DNA from: Sphingobium sp. SYK-6
Lineage (GTDB): Bacteria; Pseudomonadota; Alphaproteobacteria; Sphingomonadales; Sphingomonadaceae
NCBI RefSeq assembly: GCF_000283515.1
Contig: NC_015976.1
Location: 1,984,001 to 2,048,000 of the forward strand
Direction: 5' to 3'
DNA length: 64,000 nucleotides
Numbering within the stretch: position 1 is the first letter of the stretch; every line of letters starts with the position of its first letter. This document shows positions 60,463 to 64,000 of this stretch, piece after piece. Below the pieces are notes generated by a model. It was not told where the DNA came from, did no database searches, and saw only the letters and a program-made list of their open reading frames with translations. The position numbers were made by a program, and so were the translations under genes.

Positions 60463-62375
60463 GGCCGCGCCTCCCCTTCTACGCTGCCAGTCACGGGATC
60501 GCGCCCGGCGCTATCGCGTCCACCTCGCCAGATCGGCGTGAAGTGCGCCCCAGCTGTCAGCAGGGGTCGAAAATAGGCGAAATAGGCTGCGATCAGAATG
60601 AGATTGTAGAATAGTTCACGCGGCCCCGTGTAGAGTTGCCGCGGCGCACCGTCGACGAACGTATTCAGGTAGAAAATGGACATCGTCGTGGGCATCTCTA
60701 GCACTAACACGAGCGGTACATAGATATTCAGGATGAGGCATATGCCGACTAAGATTTCGACGATCTTGATCAAGCCAAAAAGCCCGATATGATCCATCTC
60801 CATAACGAAGGGGCCGGCCGGTGAAACCCCGATCGGGGCGGGCGGGACAAGCGGATGGAAATAATTGATGCCCGACAAAAGCGCATGAGCGCCAAAGGCA
60901 ATGCGCAGCCATAATATGGCATAAGAGGTCCACCCTGCCTTGCCATGTTCGGTCCCGAACAAGTCCCACATCATCCTCTCCTTCTTAAATTCCGTGCCGC
61001 CAGCTTTTACATCCCGCCGCGCCAGGGTTGCCAACAGTCCGCACAAGGCGATCATGGAAGCCGCGAGAAAGGCCCGGTTGAGCGACGCCAGCGGCGTGCC
61101 CTCGCCTTCGGCCAGGCTCAGCAAGGCCACCGAGCCTATCGCGATCCCGATCTGCTGGCTAGTGAAGGTCACGGCCGCGATCACGCCCTGCTGATGCGGA
61201 GGGTGGGGACCGGTGATGACGGCGGTCAGCATGATGACCGCGAAGATGCTGCCGGCGGCGCCGAGGATCATGGGGATCATCACGTTGAACAGATAGCCGC
61301 CTCCCGGAAACATCCATCCATTGATGAAAGTGCCGAGGATCAGCAGCGCAAAGCCTGTGAGTACGTTGTGCGAGAGCGTGAATCGGCCCATCAACCAACC
61401 GATCGCCTGTCCCGCGCAGACCACCGTGACGGCGTGCGGAAGCATGCCGACGCCTGATTGCGCGGCCGACCATCCCATGCCGCGCTGCATGACCAGACTG
61501 GGCAGAATGAACAGCGCCGCCGATGCGGCCATTACCGCCATCATTCCGATCAGACCGGACTTCACGCGGGGATAGGCGAAGATATCGAGTGGCAGCAGCG
61601 GTGAATCTACGCGCTTCTGGATGCGCAGGAAGAGCGCCATCAGGCCGCATCCGGCGATCCCGAGCACAAGCCGTTCGGTCACACCCGGCACGAGGCCCGA
61701 ACCGCTGGTGATCGCGATCACCAGCAGCAAGACCGCCGGCACGAACGAAACCGCGCCCGCAATGTCGAATGGCCGGCGGGCAGAAACAATCCGATCCGGA
61801 ACGAGAACGCGGCTGAGGACGAGCAACGCGATCATGAACACGGCATTGGCGACGAAGACCGAGCGCCAGCCGAAGGCCGTCGCCAGTGCGCCGCCGAGCC
61901 CTGGCCCGATAAACAGCGCCAGCCCCTGCGCCATGCCGAAGATGCCATAGGCACGGCGCCGCTGCGGGCCCTCGGGAATGACCGTGTTGATCAACGAGAA
62001 ATTGGCGGGGACCAGGATTGCAGCGCCCACGCCGAAGAACAATCGGCCGGCAAGGAGCAGGATGAAGCTCGGCGCCAACGCGGAGACGACCGCTCCGGCG
62101 GCCGCCAGCAGCAGACCGATCGCGAAGCAGCTCCTCTGTCCGGCCAGATCGGACAGACGCCCGCCGATCAGCAGCATGCTGGCAAACGTCAGCGCGCTGA
62201 AGCTCACCAGTCCGCTCAGCAGCGCGCGCCCGACCGGATATTCATCGCCGATCGAGGGAAGCAGAATGCCCATCGTCACCAGGTCCATGGTGACGACCAT
62301 CTGGCACGCGCCAACCAGCAGCGTAAGAATCAGGACGTTACCACTCCGGCTCTCGGTCGCTCCCAGGGTCGCCAC
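60459..62375 (-). CDS. MFS transporter fused to a DoxX-like domain
   Basis: About 638 residues. Residues 1-470 are a DHA2-type MFS transporter with 12-14 helices (G-G-R-L-S-D-L-A-G-Q-R, then G-P-G-L-G-G-A-L-A-T). After a charged linker (F-K-K-E-R-M-M-W) the C-terminal 165 residues form a DoxX-like four-helix domain. Inside the linker, AAGGAGAGG at 60975-60983 precedes two ATG codons (60974, 60971), so the DoxX part has its own ribosome site and may be a separate product. GTG 62375 has AGAGGAG 6 bases upstream; a TTG at 62411, overlapping the SDR stop, is an alternative. Confidence 0.82.
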   Translation of the reverse strand: MATLGATESRSGNVLILTLLVGACQMVVTMDLVTMGILLPSIGDEYPVGRALLSGLVSFSALTFASMLLIGGRLSDLAGQRSCFAIGLLLAAAGAVVSALAPSFILLLAGRLFFGVGAAILVPANFSLINTVIPEGPQRRRAYGIFGMAQGLALFIGPGLGGALATAFGWRSVFVANAVFMIALLVLSRVLVPDRIVSARRPFDIAGAVSFVPAVLLLVIAITSGSGLVPGVTERLVLGIAGCGLMALFLRIQKRVDSPLLPLDIFAYPRVKSGLIGMMAVMAASAALFILPSLVMQRGMGWSAAQSGVGMLPHAVTVVCAGQAIGWLMGRFTLSHNVLTGFALLILGTFINGWMFPGGGYLFNVMIPMILGAAGSIFAVIMLTAVITGPHPPHQQGVIAAVTFTSQQIGIAIGSVALLSLAEGEGTPLASLNRAFLAASMIALCGLLATLARRDVKAGGTEFKKERMMWDLFGTEHGKAGWTSYAILWLRIAFGAHALLSGINYFHPLVPPAPIGVSPAGPFVMEMDHIGLFGLIKIVEILVGICLILNIYVPLVLVLEMPTTMSIFYLNTFVDGAPRQLYTGPRELFYNLILIAAYFAYFRPLLTAGAHFTPIWRGGRDSAGRDPVTGSVEGEARP

Positions 62376-62407
62376 GGTCCGCTCCTCTTCCAGATCTTCG
62401 CGATCGA

Positions 62408-63163
62408 TCAATGCTTTGCGTCGCCGCCATCGACTACGAGCGTCTGGCCAGTCACGAAACCGGCTTCCTCGCTCGCGAAGAAGGAGACCACTGGGGCAGA
62501 ATATTCGGGTAGACTGACTTTCTTGACCGACTGGCTTTCAACGAAGCGGTTCATGAAATCCATGAAACTCGCTTCGTCGGGAAATCCCCCGCGTGTTCCT
62601 TCCGTGACCGTCGGCCCCGGGGCCACTGCGTTGACCGTGATGCCATATTGGCCCAGTTCGCCAGCAAGCGAGCGGACATAACCGATACTCGCGGACTTCG
62701 ACGCGACATAGGCGGTGAGTCCGGGTGGCGGGATAAAGCAGCTGTTCGAAGCTACATTGATGATCCGTCCCCAACCTTTGGCCTTCATCCCCGGCAGGAC
62801 CGCCTGGGTGAGCAGGAACATGCCATCGAGATTGAGCGACATGATCTTGCGCCAGACGTCGATCGTCACGGTTTCATGCGGGGTGAAATCATAGACCCCG
62901 GCATTGTTGACCAGGACGTCGACACCACCCATCTCTTTGTCGAGTCCCGCGACCAGTTCACCGATGGCATCGGCGTCGCGGAGGTCGCAAACATAGGCTC
63001 TGGCTTTCCCGCCATCGGCTTCGATCGCCGCGACGGTCCGGCCGGCATCCTGAACATCGATCGCGGCGATCTGGAAGCCATCCGCCGCCAGTCGCCTTGC
63101 ATAGGCGGCGCCGAGGCCGTTCGCCGCCCCGGTCACGATTGCCGTCTTGCCGTTTCGCGCCAT
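62408..63163 (-). CDS. Short-chain dehydrogenase/reductase
   Basis: 251 residues, classical SDR: T-G-A-A-N-G-L-G cofactor motif at 11-18, N-N-A-G at 86-89 and catalytic S139, Y152, K156. An Asp at the end of beta-2 (A-I-D-V-Q-D) suggests NAD(H). The C-terminal V-T-G-Q-T-L-V-V-D-G-G is typical. It oxidises or reduces a ring or side-chain alcohol/ketone. ATG 63163 is preferred over an upstream in-frame codon at 63193. First gene of the leftward operon into the MFS-DoxX gene. Confidence 0.88.
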   Translation of the reverse strand: MARNGKTAIVTGAANGLGAAYARRLAADGFQIAAIDVQDAGRTVAAIEADGGKARAYVCDLRDADAIGELVAGLDKEMGGVDVLVNNAGVYDFTPHETVTIDVWRKIMSLNLDGMFLLTQAVLPGMKAKGWGRIINVASNSCFIPPPGLTAYVASKSASIGYVRSLAGELGQYGITVNAVAPGPTVTEGTRGGFPDEASFMDFMNRFVESQSVKKVSLPEYSAPVVSFFASEEAGFVTGQTLVVDGGDAKH

Positions 63164-63266
63164 TCTCAAGCCCTTTCCTGGGAAATCTACCACCCCGCCG
63201 GAATCCGGGGTTGCTTCACTAAACTGTCAGTCCGAACGTTGGCATCGAGCAGGACGGCCGTGCGGA

Positions 63267-64000
63267 TCATCGTTGTCCAAAATTATGTTTGAGTGTGAGG
63301 GCTACCCGTCGGGGCGGCGCAACCTGGGCTGCGGTGTAGCCCAGGAGATTCGCCTGCTGGTCAAAATGGTTAAGAATATAATATTTGTCGAACAGGTTGG
63401 TCGCTTCCAGCGACGCCTCCCAGGCCCCGGCCTCGGCACGATATGTTAGACGGGCATTGAAGACAGAAAAGGACGGTATCCGGGTCGAAGGTGCGTTGTT
63501 ACCGTAGCTGAACGAAGAGGCCTGGTAGGAGCCGTCGAACCGGGGCGTCAGCGTGCCGCTGCCAACTGGAATTTCATATTGGATGCCGAAACTCCATTTC
63601 CAGTCGGGCGAGTTGGGCGCGACATTGTCTTTTGTAAAACCGGTTAGCGGATTCACGCGCGTATACTGGAAATGCAGATAGCTGAGCGAACCGTCGATGG
63701 TGAGCCCGGGGACGGGCTGCATCAATGTTTCGAACTCCAGCCCCTTGATCGTCGCGTCACCGGCATTGAGCTGCGCGAAGCAGAAGTTGAAAGCGCCGGT
63801 GTTAGGATCCGGGCAGTTATTGGCCTGGATCTGCATATCCTTATATTTGCTGATGAACCCGGCGACATTCAAGCGCACCCGCCGATCCAGGAACGTCGTC
63901 TTCACGCCTGCTTCATAGGATGTAAGGGTCTCAGGCTTGAAGGTCCGATAGGGCGAACCCGGCTCCAGTTCGATCAACGCGATCGGACGCGGATTGGGCC
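63267..64000 (-). CDS. TonB-dependent receptor, C-terminal barrel (runs off window end)
   Basis: The leftward frame is open to the window edge and contains the last third of a TonB-dependent receptor barrel: T-F-K-P-E-T-L-T-S-Y-E-A-G-V-K, I-S-K-Y-K-D-M-Q-I, N-A-G-D-A-T-I-K-G-L-E-F-E and A-T-N-L-F-D-K-Y-Y, ending L-K-H-N-F. It resembles the receptor at 53662-55965 (same D-A-T-I-K-G-L-E block). The signal peptide and plug lie outside the window. It is upstream of the SDR in the same orientation. Confidence 0.88.
   Translation of the reverse strand, partial: PNPRPIALIELEPGSPYRTFKPETLTSYEAGVKTTFLDRRVRLNVAGFISKYKDMQIQANNCPDPNTGAFNFCFAQLNAGDATIKGLEFETLMQPVPGLTIDGSLSYLHFQYTRVNPLTGFTKDNVAPNSPDWKWSFGIQYEIPVGSGTLTPRFDGSYQASSFSYGNNAPSTRIPSFSVFNARLTYRAEAGAWEASLEATNLFDKYYILNHFDQQANLLGYTAAQVAPPRRVALTLKHNFGQR

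Overview
The window looks like a chromosomal or megaplasmid segment of a sphingomonad (Sphingobium/Novosphingobium-like alphaproteobacterium). I infer this from high-GC coding on both strands, four TonB-dependent receptors, many Sec or Tat secreted hydrolases, VanA-type Rieske oxygenases and the types of insertion sequence. No tRNA, rRNA or CRISPR array was seen.

Region A (1-31.5 kb) reads as one peptide and hydroxyproline utilisation locus. It holds the C-terminus of a DadA-like FAD oxidoreductase, a full M24 prolidase-type peptidase and a second M24-fold protein with a degraded metal site. It also holds a Ldh2-family reductase (probable delta1-pyrroline-2-carboxylate reductase), a Tat-exported GH127/DUF1680 beta-L-arabinofuranosidase-like enzyme, gamma-glutamyltransferase, a DUF885 metallopeptidase and an S10 carboxypeptidase. 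Two secreted prolidase-like amidohydrolases, an alpha-ketoglutaric-semialdehyde-type aldehyde dehydrogenase, a TonB receptor, an RND efflux pair and a proline-racemase-superfamily enzyme complete it. The last has a Cys/Thr active site, the signature of trans-3-hydroxy-L-proline dehydratase. Five near-identical palindromes, (T)ATCGTATACg/t, sit in front of most of these units and define a regulon. The simplest reading is uptake and breakdown of hydroxyproline-rich (possibly arabinosylated) peptides.

Region B (31.5-39 kb) is mobile or defence DNA. It has a hairpin cluster, an IS5-family element with a programmed frameshift, and a 2002-residue DUF4011-helicase-Vsr-DUF3320 protein resembling single-gene antiphage systems. 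Two bases after it begins an Mre11/SbcD-like gene that is cut off after about 19 codons, where it meets a truncated beta-propeller gene on the other strand.

Region C (39-64 kb) is an aromatic-compound-type catabolic region in two paralogous blocks. Block 1 (39-51 kb) has a flavin monooxygenase, a Rieske oxygenase, SnoaL-like and VOC proteins, a frameshifted TonB receptor, an aldo/keto reductase and a MarR regulator. Four copies of GTTGGYWTRTCAAC lie upstream of its units, and an IS66 element with a perfect 8-bp target duplication interrupts it. Block 2 (51.6-64 kb) has a nitrobindin-like protein, a TonB receptor, a second Rieske oxygenase, DoxX, SnoaL-like and MBL-fold proteins, an MFS-DoxX fusion followed by a 27-residue membrane microprotein, an SDR, and a TonB receptor running off the end. 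No Rieske reductase is present. Several truncated genes (formate dehydrogenase delta subunit, MFS C-terminus) mark old rearrangement points.
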